From assembly GCA_028823415.1 (NCBI GenBank), contig JAPKBL010000030.1:1-45427 (forward strand): a stretch of DNA of 45,427 bases, given 5' to 3'. The stretch comes from Mariniblastus sp. (lineage in GTDB: Bacteria; Planctomycetota; Planctomycetia; Pirellulales; Pirellulaceae). The notes below the pieces were generated by a model. It was given only the letters and a program-made list of their open reading frames with translations. It had not been told where the DNA came from and did not search any database. Shown piece by piece: positions 1-8,696 of the stretch. Numbering within the stretch: the first letter of the stretch is position 1; each line of letters opens with the position of its first letter. The position numbers and the translations under genes are program-made.

Positions 1-68
1 GTTGGGAATAGATTGAAGTTGGGAATAGATTGAAGTTGGGAATAGATTGAAGTAGGGAATAGGTTGAT
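1..68. repeat. 17-bp tandem repeat, four copies, running into the nadK start
   Basis: Three identical 17-bp units (1-17, 18-34, 35-51) are followed by a diverged fourth copy (52-68). The unit reads GTTGGGAATAGATTGAA. The fourth copy starts GTAGGGAAT, which creates an AGGGA Shine-Dalgarno-like stretch at 54-58. It ends in TTGAT, whose AT are the first two bases of the nadK ATG at 67. The array touches the window edge, so its true length is unknown. Confidence 0.95.
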
Positions 69-930
69 GGCCGAAGCTCCGAGGAAATTATTAAAGGCGT
101 TTTTACTTGGCTCGGGAGATCGGCGGCCCCAAATTCTCGCCGAGGTTGAACGGTTGCGACCGGAAATAGAATCCTGTGTCGAAATTGTTGGTGAAGATTT
201 TTCATATCAGGGAGATCTTTCGCATGTTTCCTCTGACATCGCCATTGTCTTTGGCGGTGATGGTTCCATTCTTCGTGCGGCGAGGCAGATGGGCGAGCGG
301 CAGATTCCGGTACTCGGTGTGAATCTCGGTAAGTTGGGGTTTCTTGCAGACATTCATCCGAACCAGCTCAAATCTGCTTTGCAGGCAGTTTGCGATCAGA
401 AATATGAATTGGTCGATCACCTGATGATGCGTTGCCAAGTTTTTCGAGGCGACGTAATGGTTGCCGATGAAATTGGACTCAACGAAGTCGCGATTCTCGG
501 CGGCCCACCTTTTGACATTCAGAAGATTGATCTTTTCGTCGATCAGAAGCATGCCACTTCTTACATGTGCGATGGGCTGATTATTAGTACGCCTGTTGGC
601 TCGACGGCTCACAATCTTTCGGCGGGCGGCCCGATTCTAAGAAAGAATCTGCAGGCCTTTGTGATTTCTCCGATCAGTCCTCACACGCTCACGGTTCGAC
701 CCATCGTCGATACAGCGGACCGGATTTATGAAATAGTCGTCAGTCAGCCCAATGATTCGACGTGTGTTGTCCTCGACGGCCGGCCGCTATCTCAGCTGAC
801 TTCGTTGGATCGCGTCACAATTTTCAGGGCAAAATCGATATTTCAAATGATCGAAATCTCTGGAAACGACTATTACAGCACGCTTCGCGAGAAATTAGGC
901 TGGAATGGGCAACTTCAGCCCCGGCCCTAA
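67..930 (+). CDS. nadK: NAD kinase
   Basis: This enzyme phosphorylates NAD to NADP in the cytoplasm. The 287-residue protein has the usual family length. It carries the GGDG nucleotide-binding motif (residues 63-66), NLGKLGFLAD (86-95), the LNE segment near 138-140, and the C-terminal-domain signature TPVGSTAHNLSAGGPI near 175-190; the usual form is TPTGSTAY, so Val and His replace Thr and Tyr. A TTG lies just upstream in frame at 64, but the ATG at 67 is preferred because AGGGA sits 8 bases before it. The upstream region is a 17-bp tandem array that includes this ribosome-binding site, which is unusual. The next gene lies about 100 bases downstream on the same strand. The assignment is firm; the exact start is less so. 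Confidence 0.96.
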   Translation: MAEAPRKLLKAFLLGSGDRRPQILAEVERLRPEIESCVEIVGEDFSYQGDLSHVSSDIAIVFGGDGSILRAARQMGERQIPVLGVNLGKLGFLADIHPNQLKSALQAVCDQKYELVDHLMMRCQVFRGDVMVADEIGLNEVAILGGPPFDIQKIDLFVDQKHATSYMCDGLIISTPVGSTAHNLSAGGPILRKNLQAFVISPISPHTLTVRPIVDTADRIYEIVVSQPNDSTCVVLDGRPLSQLTSLDRVTIFRAKSIFQMIEISGNDYYSTLREKLGWNGQLQPRP

Positions 931-1037
931 TCCCTTTGTATTTGGGTGATCGCCCCACAATCGGCGTTGATTTGGAATTCCAATAAACGTTAGTATCCAG
1001 ACTGTCGAGAAATTCAGTTTCGGACGGAGAAGCACTT

Positions 1038-2084
1038 GTGGATTGTAAACGAATCAAAATTGGCCTAGCTCTTGCGTTGGTTTGCGGGATCGTTTTATCG
1101 TGTGGCCCTTGCTTTGTTGCTCAGGTCCGCGCCCAAGATGAATCGAATTTAAATAAAACGCCGTCTGTTACTGATCAGATTGAACGTGCGACAGAGAAGG
1201 TCAATAAAAATCAGGTCTATCAAATTGAGTACAAGCTCAGAAAAGGTGAAGAGATTCGCTGGAACTTTGAGCATGTCGTGACCACTAAGTTCCAAATGGC
1301 TGGAGAGGTCGAAGAATCGTCTTCCCGCAGTGAAAATGTCAAACTTTGGAGAGTGGCGAATGTCGATCAGTTAGGGAATATGACATTTGCCTACACGATT
1401 GAGTCGGTGAAAATGTGGCAGAAGGTAGGCGATAGCGAGCCTGTCTCTTACGACAGTAAGCTCGATAAGGAAGTTCCTCAGGAGTACGCGGGCACGGCGG
1501 ACGAAGTCGGGAAGCCGCTTGCCATTTTCTCAATCTCGCCAAATGGCGCCATCCTCGATCGAAAATCAAATTTAAAGCAGGATGTATTCGGTGTTGGCAA
1601 GGTGACCATTCCGTTACCCGAAAAGGCGGTTCCGGTCGGATACGAGTGGAATGTTCCCATCGTGCTCTCAGCCAATGACGAGAATGGTACGAAAAAGCTG
1701 AAAGCGAGAATTCATTATGAGCTGGCCAAAGTCAAAGAAAATAAAGCATACATTCGATTTCGAACGGAAATTTTGACGCCAGTGAAAAGCGAAAAAATCA
1801 AATCCACGATCATGCAAAAAATGACGAAAGGCATCGTCGTTTTTGATATGGACCTGGGGCGACCTGTCCTTCAACAAGTTCAATGGGACGAAAAAGCTCA
1901 AGGATTTGAAGGGGCTGACAGTTATCTAAAATACGTCGCGAGAATGTCCGAGAAAATCATTTTCGAAGCCAAGGGAACGACCGCAATGGTCGCGAGCAAG
2001 TTGACTCCCTCCGGTGGAGGCCAAGCGGCAAAAACGCCGGTGGAAATTAAAACGCGAGAATCCAATCCGGTCATGCGGAAATAA
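1038..2084 (+). CDS. Exported protein of unknown function (DUF6263-like)
   Basis: This 348-residue protein starts with GTG, supported by GGAGAAG six bases upstream (1026-1032). Residues 1-32 form a signal peptide: basic KRIK, a hydrophobic stretch, then VRA-Q as a likely cleavage site. The Cys at 22 and 25 lie in the hydrophobic part and do not make a good lipobox. The mature part looks beta-rich: an opening YQIEYKLRKGEEIRWNFEH-type strand, a central segment on the ratio or use of values (SISPNGAILDR), and a C-terminal half with many Lys and Glu. The pattern resembles planctomycete exported proteins annotated as DUF6263, but this was judged from memory. No catalytic motif is visible. It sits between nadK and the CotH gene with spacers of more than 100 bases, so an operon is not evident. 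Confidence 0.8.
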   Translation: MDCKRIKIGLALALVCGIVLSCGPCFVAQVRAQDESNLNKTPSVTDQIERATEKVNKNQVYQIEYKLRKGEEIRWNFEHVVTTKFQMAGEVEESSSRSENVKLWRVANVDQLGNMTFAYTIESVKMWQKVGDSEPVSYDSKLDKEVPQEYAGTADEVGKPLAIFSISPNGAILDRKSNLKQDVFGVGKVTIPLPEKAVPVGYEWNVPIVLSANDENGTKKLKARIHYELAKVKENKAYIRFRTEILTPVKSEKIKSTIMQKMTKGIVVFDMDLGRPVLQQVQWDEKAQGFEGADSYLKYVARMSEKIIFEAKGTTAMVASKLTPSGGGQAAKTPVEIKTRESNPVMRK

Positions 2085-2252
2085 CTGCGGAATGTTTTGC
2101 AAGAAACAGTTTACGCTTGGATGAATTGCAGTTTTTAGACTGCAGCTCGCGGGTATCGGTTAATCAATTTAGGGGGTCCATCGCATCTGCACCTGTCGGT
2201 AGTGTATCATTATTGTTAGTTTTCAATTAACGCTACTCAGAGATGTAAGATT

Positions 2253-4013
2253 ATGTATGCGAGCCGACTGTTTTCCATATTCTCCGTGTTCTTCTTGGTG
2301 ACTTCGGGTATTGCAAATGCTCAAGAATTGACACTGGATGGCTTGTTTCCTTCCGACCGAGTGCTCGAGGTTCAGATCGAGGTTGATCCCTCCGACTGGG
2401 ATTCCATTCGTTACGTCACACGCGATTTAAGGACCGAGTTGGGCGCTAAGCGTCAGTTTGGACCTTTGGATTCGCCTTACCAGTACGTTAATGCCAACAT
2501 CACCATCGATGGCGTTAAGTTTCAAAATGTTGGGCTTCGCAAAAAGGGGTTTATCGGTTCGCAGAGCACGAGTCGACCATCGTTCAAAATTAAACTTGAT
2601 TACGAAAATAAAAAGGCAGGAATTGGTGAGCTGTCGACATTGACTCTTAACAACAACCAGCAAGATACAACACTGTTAAGTCAATTCATGGGGTATTCGT
2701 TTTTTCGCAGCGCCGGGTTACCCGCCCCTCGGTGCGCTTTTGCGAAAGTTACATTAAATGGACGCGATCTCGGAGTTTACAGTCACGTAGAGTCGGCAAA
2801 AAAAACGCTGGTAAAAAATGGATTTGGTAATTCGGATGGCACGCTGTACGAAGGAACTGTTTCCGATTTTCATCAAGATTGGGGAGCGAGTTTCGATCGC
2901 AAGTTTGGGAAAAAAGACTATGGCAGAAAACAGATCGAAAAACTGATTGACGCCGTTGAATTACCCGAAGGCAAATCGTTTGACTCTTTTGATGCTGAGT
3001 CGGCAATGGAAGGTATCGTCGCGATGGACAATTTTTACCAATTTTGGGCCGCCGAGAGTCTGTTGGGTTTCTGGGATGGATACACTGGAAATCGCAACAA
3101 CTTCTTTTTTTATGTAAACCGCTCAGATGACAAAATCTATTTCATACCATGGGGCGGGGACTGTATGTTTCAAAAATTCAGTATGGTCGATCGAGATCGG
3201 AGATTGCCACTTTCTGTCAAAACCAAGGGTATACTCTCGCATCGACTCTATCAAAATCCCGATTCTCGTGAGCGTTATCGTAAAACGTTAGTCAAGCTCT
3301 TGGAGGAGCATTGGGATGAAGAGGCGTTGCTTGCGGAAGTGGATCGTATTGAGGAATTGGTGATTCCTTTTCTCTCGGAGGCTCAAAAGAAACGGTACAG
3401 CACACAGGGCGTGAGGAGATTTATTAAGACGAGACGCGAAGAGATTAACGCAGAAATAGCAGACGGAATGCCGAAATGGACGCGCGACCCTGGAGAGGCT
3501 GTCGTCATTACGGATGCTTGGGGGAAACGTCGTCGACGCCCGGAAAAAACCGGCCCGGATGTTTGGATGGCGGCAAAAAATGGCGATATCGATCTGTTGA
3601 CGGACTGGAAAAAGGGTGGCCGCGATTTGAACCAGCCCAACGATGACGGGACGACGCCCTTGATGATGGCGGCGTTGGGAGGGCAAGTCGACGTTGCGGA
3701 ATTTCTGATCGAAAACAAAGTCAATGTGAATGCGGTTTCGCGGGACAAAAACACTGCCCTTCATAGCGCGGCGTATTTGGGTCGACTTGGCATTGTGCGG
3801 TTGTTAGTAGAGCAAGGCGCCGATGTTGAGGCTAAAAACCGGGATGGCGCGACGGCGATCGAAATTGCATCTCAAGAATTCTCCGAAGCCGTGGATTTCA
3901 TGAAGATGATTGACCGGATGCTTGAATTAGATCTGGACCTAAAAAAGATGGCGGAAGATCGAAAGAACGTCGTCGAGTATTTGCGCAACGTGGGAAGCAA
4001 TTCCGATAATTGA
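2253..4013 (+). CDS. Exported CotH-family protein fused to ankyrin repeats
   Basis: The 586-residue product begins with a signal peptide ending ANA-Q near residue 23. Residues about 30-410 match the CotH fold, an atypical protein-kinase-like domain. The visible marks are VEVDPSDWDSIR-like text near the start (VQIEVDPSDWDSIR), LGVYSHVES with its Glu, the PWGGDCMF loop near residue 300 whose Asp aligns with the CotH metal-binding Asp, and the KGILSHRLYQNPDSRERY helix. Residues about 433-540 contain roughly three ankyrin repeats (DGTTPLMMAALGGQVDVAEF, then NTALHSAAYLGRLGIVRLL). CotH proteins elsewhere phosphorylate spore-coat proteins; secreted bacterial versions are mostly uncharacterised. The added ankyrin module suggests a protein-binding function outside the cytoplasm. 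That role is inference; the domain calls are firm. Confidence 0.9.
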   Translation: MYASRLFSIFSVFFLVTSGIANAQELTLDGLFPSDRVLEVQIEVDPSDWDSIRYVTRDLRTELGAKRQFGPLDSPYQYVNANITIDGVKFQNVGLRKKGFIGSQSTSRPSFKIKLDYENKKAGIGELSTLTLNNNQQDTTLLSQFMGYSFFRSAGLPAPRCAFAKVTLNGRDLGVYSHVESAKKTLVKNGFGNSDGTLYEGTVSDFHQDWGASFDRKFGKKDYGRKQIEKLIDAVELPEGKSFDSFDAESAMEGIVAMDNFYQFWAAESLLGFWDGYTGNRNNFFFYVNRSDDKIYFIPWGGDCMFQKFSMVDRDRRLPLSVKTKGILSHRLYQNPDSRERYRKTLVKLLEEHWDEEALLAEVDRIEELVIPFLSEAQKKRYSTQGVRRFIKTRREEINAEIADGMPKWTRDPGEAVVITDAWGKRRRRPEKTGPDVWMAAKNGDIDLLTDWKKGGRDLNQPNDDGTTPLMMAALGGQVDVAEFLIENKVNVNAVSRDKNTALHSAAYLGRLGIVRLLVEQGADVEAKNRDGATAIEIASQEFSEAVDFMKMIDRMLELDLDLKKMAEDRKNVVEYLRNVGSNSDN

Positions 4014-4079
4014 GACGATAGCAAACGAAGTCGTGCTCGCATTGCATCGGTTTGTGTAAAAAGAGTTTGAAATTGTCTC

Positions 4080-5705
4080 ATGACCCCCAAGCCTAAAAAG
4101 ATGAACCGTAGAGTGTTGCCCGCCGTATTCTGTTGGGCGCTGTTACTGGGGGTTTGGCTGGCATTTTTTTGGTCTTCTCCGGCAGAGCGATTATTAGCTC
4201 TGCGCACGTTCGGGCTGGGGTTCTGTGCGTTCGGAATTGCCTTGCCTTTAGGAATCCTGACAGCGTGGGTGTGTATGGGGAGAGGATTGATCTCGAACTT
4301 GGTGCTGCTTGGCACGGTCGCGAGTTTGTTCATTCCGATGTTTATCCACGTCAGTGCTTGGGATGCAGCATTTGGGAAGTTAGGTTGGCTAACGTCCGCG
4401 CAGGGGCAAATTCTAGTACCCCTGATTCCTGGCTGGTGGGCTGCCAGTTGGATACACGGGATCGCTGCATCATCGCAAGTAGCGGTTATTTTCTTAGTAG
4501 GCTTGAGTTTTGGCGGGCGTATTTTTGAAGAGCAGGCACTTCTGGACACATCACCTTTTCGAGTCTTTTGGAGCGTCACGGTCGTTCGCTTATGGCCGTT
4601 GGGTTTTCTCGCGTTTTTGTGGGTTGTCGTTTCCTGTGCCCGTGAGATTGCAGTCACAGATTTGTATCAAATTGGAACGCTTGCCGAGCAGATCTATCTT
4701 GGGTACTCGCTGGGGGGCGGCTCCACTGCCAGCGAGGTATTAGGGGGCGGGATTGGTGGTGTCAGTTATGGATTAACCCTAAGTCTGTTGGCGGTGCTGG
4801 CAGCGTTTTCGATGGTGTTGTTTTTTGCGATGACGCAAGTGGAATATGAGTCGGGTGCGTTTCGAACGGTGAGAGTTAAGGACTCCGGAAGTGGGCGGAC
4901 CTTGGTTGGCCTAGGTTTGATAGCGGTTACCTTTTTAATCCCGATTGGAAATGTTGTCCTGCGTGCATGTTTTTATGTTCGTCCGGTAGATGGCGTGCCG
5001 ACGCAGGGATACTCTATTGTCCAGCTGTTTTCGGCGATTCGGCGAGCGTGTTTTGACTATCAAGATGAATTTATTTGGTCAGCAATCATCGCGTTGACAT
5101 CGGCGAGCATGATCTTGTTAGCGGCGACTTGGATAAGCGCTGTGGGGCGGAAGTCGGGGTGGGTTCAGGTGTTATTTGCCTGCACGCTCGCCATTTCATT
5201 TGCTCTCCCCGGTCCCTTGTTGGGGATGTCGATTGCGTCTGTGATGGGGTTTTTGGATGGTCGATGGTTTGTTTGGTTGTTCAACTACACAATTTTTGCT
5301 CCGGTGCTTGCAAATTTTATATTTTGTTGGCCGCTAGGAGCGCTGGTAATATGGTTTGTGTTTGGGAAAATTCCAGAGGACGCATTAGAAAGCGTACGCG
5401 TGGAAGGGGCTGGCAAATTGACGAGTTACCTATCGTTAGGAATCAGGGCAAATTGGCTACCGCTGTTAGGATGCTGGCTGATTACCTTTGCTTGCTGCTT
5501 CGGTGAGCTATCCGCATCGCAAATTGTCCGGCCGGCGGGAATCGATACCGTTCCGCGTAAAATGCTGGGAGATTTACATGCGGGTGTCAACGAATTGACG
5601 GCAGGGATTACGATTGTCACCGTGTTGGTTATTGTGGGAGTTTCGGTGGCTGGTTGGTGGGTGGTCAGTCTGAGCCACAAGTTGAACGAGCGAAAATATT
5701 TTTAG
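4080..5705 (+). CDS. ABC transporter permease, fused two-domain FbpB/ThiP type
   Basis: The 541-residue integral membrane protein has about 12 hydrophobic segments arranged as two BPD_transp_1 halves. Each half carries a recognisable EAA loop for docking the ATPase: ALLDTSPFRVFWSVTVVRLWP in the first half and ALESVRVEGAGKLTSYLSLG in the second. This architecture is typical of iron(III) or thiamine uptake permeases. No binding protein or ATPase gene lies beside it, so substrate cannot be assigned. The ATG at 4080 lacks an obvious ribosome-binding site; an ATG at 4101 is a possible alternative and gives a protein seven residues shorter. The stop is 23 bases before the DUF1570 gene, so the two may be co-transcribed. 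Confidence 0.88.
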   Translation: MTPKPKKMNRRVLPAVFCWALLLGVWLAFFWSSPAERLLALRTFGLGFCAFGIALPLGILTAWVCMGRGLISNLVLLGTVASLFIPMFIHVSAWDAAFGKLGWLTSAQGQILVPLIPGWWAASWIHGIAASSQVAVIFLVGLSFGGRIFEEQALLDTSPFRVFWSVTVVRLWPLGFLAFLWVVVSCAREIAVTDLYQIGTLAEQIYLGYSLGGGSTASEVLGGGIGGVSYGLTLSLLAVLAAFSMVLFFAMTQVEYESGAFRTVRVKDSGSGRTLVGLGLIAVTFLIPIGNVVLRACFYVRPVDGVPTQGYSIVQLFSAIRRACFDYQDEFIWSAIIALTSASMILLAATWISAVGRKSGWVQVLFACTLAISFALPGPLLGMSIASVMGFLDGRWFVWLFNYTIFAPVLANFIFCWPLGALVIWFVFGKIPEDALESVRVEGAGKLTSYLSLGIRANWLPLLGCWLITFACCFGELSASQIVRPAGIDTVPRKMLGDLHAGVNELTAGITIVTVLVIVGVSVAGWWVVSLSHKLNERKYF

Positions 5706-5728
5706 AGATTTTACGGGAGGGTGAATCG

Positions 5729-6868
5729 ATGCAGCTTCGGCAACTAATAGTTTTTGCAATCTTCGCTGTTGCGAATTTTTGCTGCGTCGCGGATGCCGAC
5801 TCACTAATATTGGTGATCAATGGAAAAGAGGTTCAGTTAGAGGGCGAGGTTTTAATCGAAGCCCAGGATAAGAGCCTGTATTTCCGCGAGGTGGATGGGA
5901 AAATCTGGTTTGTTGAGCCCCAGCAAATCAAGGCACGCATCGACAGCGAAAAACCGAGTCCGCCGCTATCTTTTAAAGCCGTAGGTAAACGGCTTTTGAA
6001 AGAACTTCCCGCTGGTTTTCGGATCTACGAAACAAAACACTATGTCATTGCGTATCAGAATGAGGTTGCATTTGCCCGCTGGATTAGCGGGCTTTACGAA
6101 AGTCGTTTGTATCGCGCGTTTGAAACATTTTGGGAAAAGAAGAAAAAAATCAAGCTTAGTGATCCTGCGTATCCTTTGATTGCGATCGTGTTCGGCTCTA
6201 AAGCTCAATACCAACAATACGTTGATCGTGAACTTGGGCCCGGGCAGACGATGGAAGCCTATTACAATCTTCAGACAAACAGAATTGCGCTCTACGACTT
6301 TACCGCGGCTCAGCGCAATCCCAGTCAACCATTAACCAGCCGTAATATTGAGCGAGTTTTGCAAAATCCTAATTCAATCTTTTTAGTGGCGACGATTATC
6401 CACGAGGCGACACATCAGTTAATGTTTAATCGAGGGTTGCAAACTCGATTTGCGGAGTCACCATTATGGATGAACGAAGGGATAGCAATGTTTTTTGAGG
6501 CTCCTGATCTGCGTAGCAAAACAGGCTGGCGGGTGCCCGGAAAAGTGTTTGAGCTACGATTGAATCGTTTTCGGCGCTACCTTGCCAGTCGACCAGCTGA
6601 CTCACTGAGAACTTTACTGGCGACCGATAACCGACTGCGAGATCCGGATTCGGTAACCGACGCCTATGCAGAGTCGTGGGCCTTTAATCACTATTTGTTC
6701 AACAGGAAGTCCGATCAGTACGTAGATTACATTAAATTCATGTCGAAGAAAAAAGCCCTAGAGAGCGACACTCCAGAAACGCGAATCGCTGATTTCGAGA
6801 GGTTTTTTGGGGAAGGGCTTGCGGAGCTGGATCGTCAGTTCGTTGCGTATGTTAGCGAATTGAGGTAG
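5729..6868 (+). CDS. Exported DUF1570 protein with HExxH motif
   Basis: The start was set at the ATG at 5729 because GGGAGGG lies 8 to 10 bases upstream and a signal peptide follows directly (hydrophobic segment ending near ADA at residue 24). The open frame extends further upstream into the permease gene, but that part has no support. The 379-residue protein has a short N-terminal beta region, then a DUF1570-like domain. HEATH at residues 225-229 forms a zinc-peptidase-style HExxH motif, and LWMNEGIAMFFE about 20 residues later supplies a Glu in the position of the third ligand of gluzincins. DUF1570 is common in planctomycetes and its substrate is unknown. A metallopeptidase activity outside the cytoplasm is inferred from these motifs only. 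Confidence 0.88.
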   Translation: MQLRQLIVFAIFAVANFCCVADADSLILVINGKEVQLEGEVLIEAQDKSLYFREVDGKIWFVEPQQIKARIDSEKPSPPLSFKAVGKRLLKELPAGFRIYETKHYVIAYQNEVAFARWISGLYESRLYRAFETFWEKKKKIKLSDPAYPLIAIVFGSKAQYQQYVDRELGPGQTMEAYYNLQTNRIALYDFTAAQRNPSQPLTSRNIERVLQNPNSIFLVATIIHEATHQLMFNRGLQTRFAESPLWMNEGIAMFFEAPDLRSKTGWRVPGKVFELRLNRFRRYLASRPADSLRTLLATDNRLRDPDSVTDAYAESWAFNHYLFNRKSDQYVDYIKFMSKKKALESDTPETRIADFERFFGEGLAELDRQFVAYVSELR

Positions 6869-7020
6869 TAGAATTAACACTTTGAAAGAGGTTTTTCTTT
6901 TTGCTGCCGATAGTTCTACGAATCACTTGCATCAGATAATCCGGGGTGGTTATGATCAAGGTTCGTTGAAAAAATATTATTAATCAAATTATGTAATTTT
7001 GTTGCCAAACGGAGTTTAAG

Positions 7021-8337
7021 ATGCCACCGAATTCGAAACCAGATCGCCGCAAGTTTATATCGACATCTGCAAAGGTTGCAGCTGTTGGTACTCTTGGTTC
7101 CTCATTGATCCCTAAACCTGTTTTTGGTTATCACAATAGTGATAACGACAAATTGAAAATTGGTTTGATTGGCTGCGGCGGCCGTGGAACCGGGGCGGTT
7201 TTGAACGCAACGAATGCCGACTCCAACACATCGGTCGTTGCCTTAGCGGATGCCTTTCCGGATCGGATTGAGTCTTGTGCGAAGTCACTTTCTAAGCAGC
7301 TCACCGATCGGTTTAACGTTGACAAGGATCACATGTTTGATGGTCTGGATTGTTACAAGAAACTAGTTGCCAGTGATGTCGACGTCGTTATTTTAGCGAC
7401 GCCTCCTTATTTTCGACCGATGCAATTGAAAGCGGCGGTCGACGCGGGAAAGCACGTGTTCTGCGAAAAACCTGTCGGTGTAGACGTTCCCGGTGTGCGG
7501 TCGGTGATGGAGTCTTGCAAGAAAGCGGCGGCCAATGGGCAGAGCGTCGTTTCAGGGCTTTGCTGGCGATATGATCTCGGCGTTAACGATATGATTAGTC
7601 GGATTAAGAACGGTGAGATCGGCGAGGTCAAATCTATTCAAGAGAATTACTTGACCGGCACGCTTTGGCATCGGGGCGACAGCACGACCGATCCGGTTAC
7701 CAAAGAAGTTAGAAAATGGTCACCGATGGAATATCAGCTTCGCAACTGGCTCTATTTCAATTGGCTTTCCGGCGATCATATTGCCGAGCAACACATTCAC
7801 TCGATTGATAAGGCGCTCTGGTTGATGGACGACATTCCGCCGGTAAGCTGTTATGCCACCGGGGGGCGGTTAGTCCGGACTAATGAAAAATGGGGCAATG
7901 TCTACGATCATTTTTCCACCATTTTTGAGTGGGAAGACAGTGACATCAAGGCCCATACGAACTGTCGGCAAATGGCTGGATGTTTTAATGAAACCGAAGA
8001 TCATATCGTCGGCACTAAGGGAACGGCGAAAATTCTTAAAGGTCAGATCATTAATGAGGATGGTAAGTTTTCGCATAAGAAAAAAAATCCAAGCATGTAC
8101 GATGTGGAGCATCAGCGCCTCTTCAGAAGTATTCGCGAAGGAAATCCGATCAACAATGGAACCTACATGAGTTACAGCACGTTGATGGCTTTGATCGGAC
8201 GCGATGCGGCTTACACAGGAAAGAAAATCAAATGGGAAGATTTCATGAAATCTGAAAAGAGATTAGGCCCAGAAGATATTAATAACGCTGAAAATTATGT
8301 TCCCGATAAAGTTGCCAGGCCAGGTAGCGAATGGTAA
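7021..8337 (+). CDS. Tat-exported Gfo/Idh/MocA family oxidoreductase
   Basis: The 438-residue protein starts at an ATG with GGAG six bases upstream. Its N-terminus carries a twin-arginine signal (DRRKFISTSAKVAAVG) followed by a hydrophobic stretch ending near VFG, so it is likely exported folded with its cofactor. The Rossmann motif GLIGCGGRGTGA follows near residue 49, and CEKPVGVD near residue 150 is the EKP motif of the family. The C-terminal half contains HIAEQHIHSID, a His-rich segment typical of the substrate domain. Members use NAD(P) to oxidise or reduce sugars and sugar derivatives; planctomycetes have many paralogs, probably for polysaccharide breakdown. The exact substrate cannot be read from sequence. 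A strong terminator follows about 35 bases downstream. Confidence 0.95.
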   Translation: MPPNSKPDRRKFISTSAKVAAVGTLGSSLIPKPVFGYHNSDNDKLKIGLIGCGGRGTGAVLNATNADSNTSVVALADAFPDRIESCAKSLSKQLTDRFNVDKDHMFDGLDCYKKLVASDVDVVILATPPYFRPMQLKAAVDAGKHVFCEKPVGVDVPGVRSVMESCKKAAANGQSVVSGLCWRYDLGVNDMISRIKNGEIGEVKSIQENYLTGTLWHRGDSTTDPVTKEVRKWSPMEYQLRNWLYFNWLSGDHIAEQHIHSIDKALWLMDDIPPVSCYATGGRLVRTNEKWGNVYDHFSTIFEWEDSDIKAHTNCRQMAGCFNETEDHIVGTKGTAKILKGQIINEDGKFSHKKKNPSMYDVEHQRLFRSIREGNPINNGTYMSYSTLMALIGRDAAYTGKKIKWEDFMKSEKRLGPEDINNAENYVPDKVARPGSEW

Positions 8338-8371
8338 TTCTCGATCACAGAACATCAATTTGAATAATCTG

Positions 8372-8409
8372 AAAGACGACGGTGGAAACCGTCGTCTTTT
8401 TTTTATTTT
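8372..8409 (+). terminator. Rho-independent terminator after the Gfo/Idh/MocA gene
   Basis: A perfect 12-bp stem (8372-8383 with 8388-8399) closes a GGAA tetraloop of GNRA type and runs straight into a T-rich tract that continues to about 8412. It lies 34 bases after the stop at 8337. Confidence 0.95.
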
Positions 8410-8696
8410 TTTATGTGCCGTGGGACTGAAGATTGGGTGCTACCGAGAGTTTATGTTCTCTCGCAATTCAGAATTCGCAGAATCCAATGCCTCAACGGGG
8501 AAAGTAAGTCCTGGCTGCTGGGTTGGGTGTTGTGGTTATCCTCTTCGTTAGCCTGATTTTTCTGACCCGCACTGAAAGTGGGTAGGCTTTATCCTATTAC
8601 TTTTGTCGAGCTCGCCCATTAGACTGTGAGTGCAACCCGGATCGGAAATTATTCGCATCGTTGGGATCAATAAGCAACTTTTTTACGAATATAAGT

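Noticed and set aside
2127..2144. Hairpin TGCAGT/ACTGCA after the exported protein gene
   Set aside because: Only 6 bp, with no T-tract; too weak to call a terminator.
3872..4657. 261-residue frame on the - strand
   Set aside because: Antisense to the CotH-ankyrin and permease genes; composition is typical of a shadow frame.
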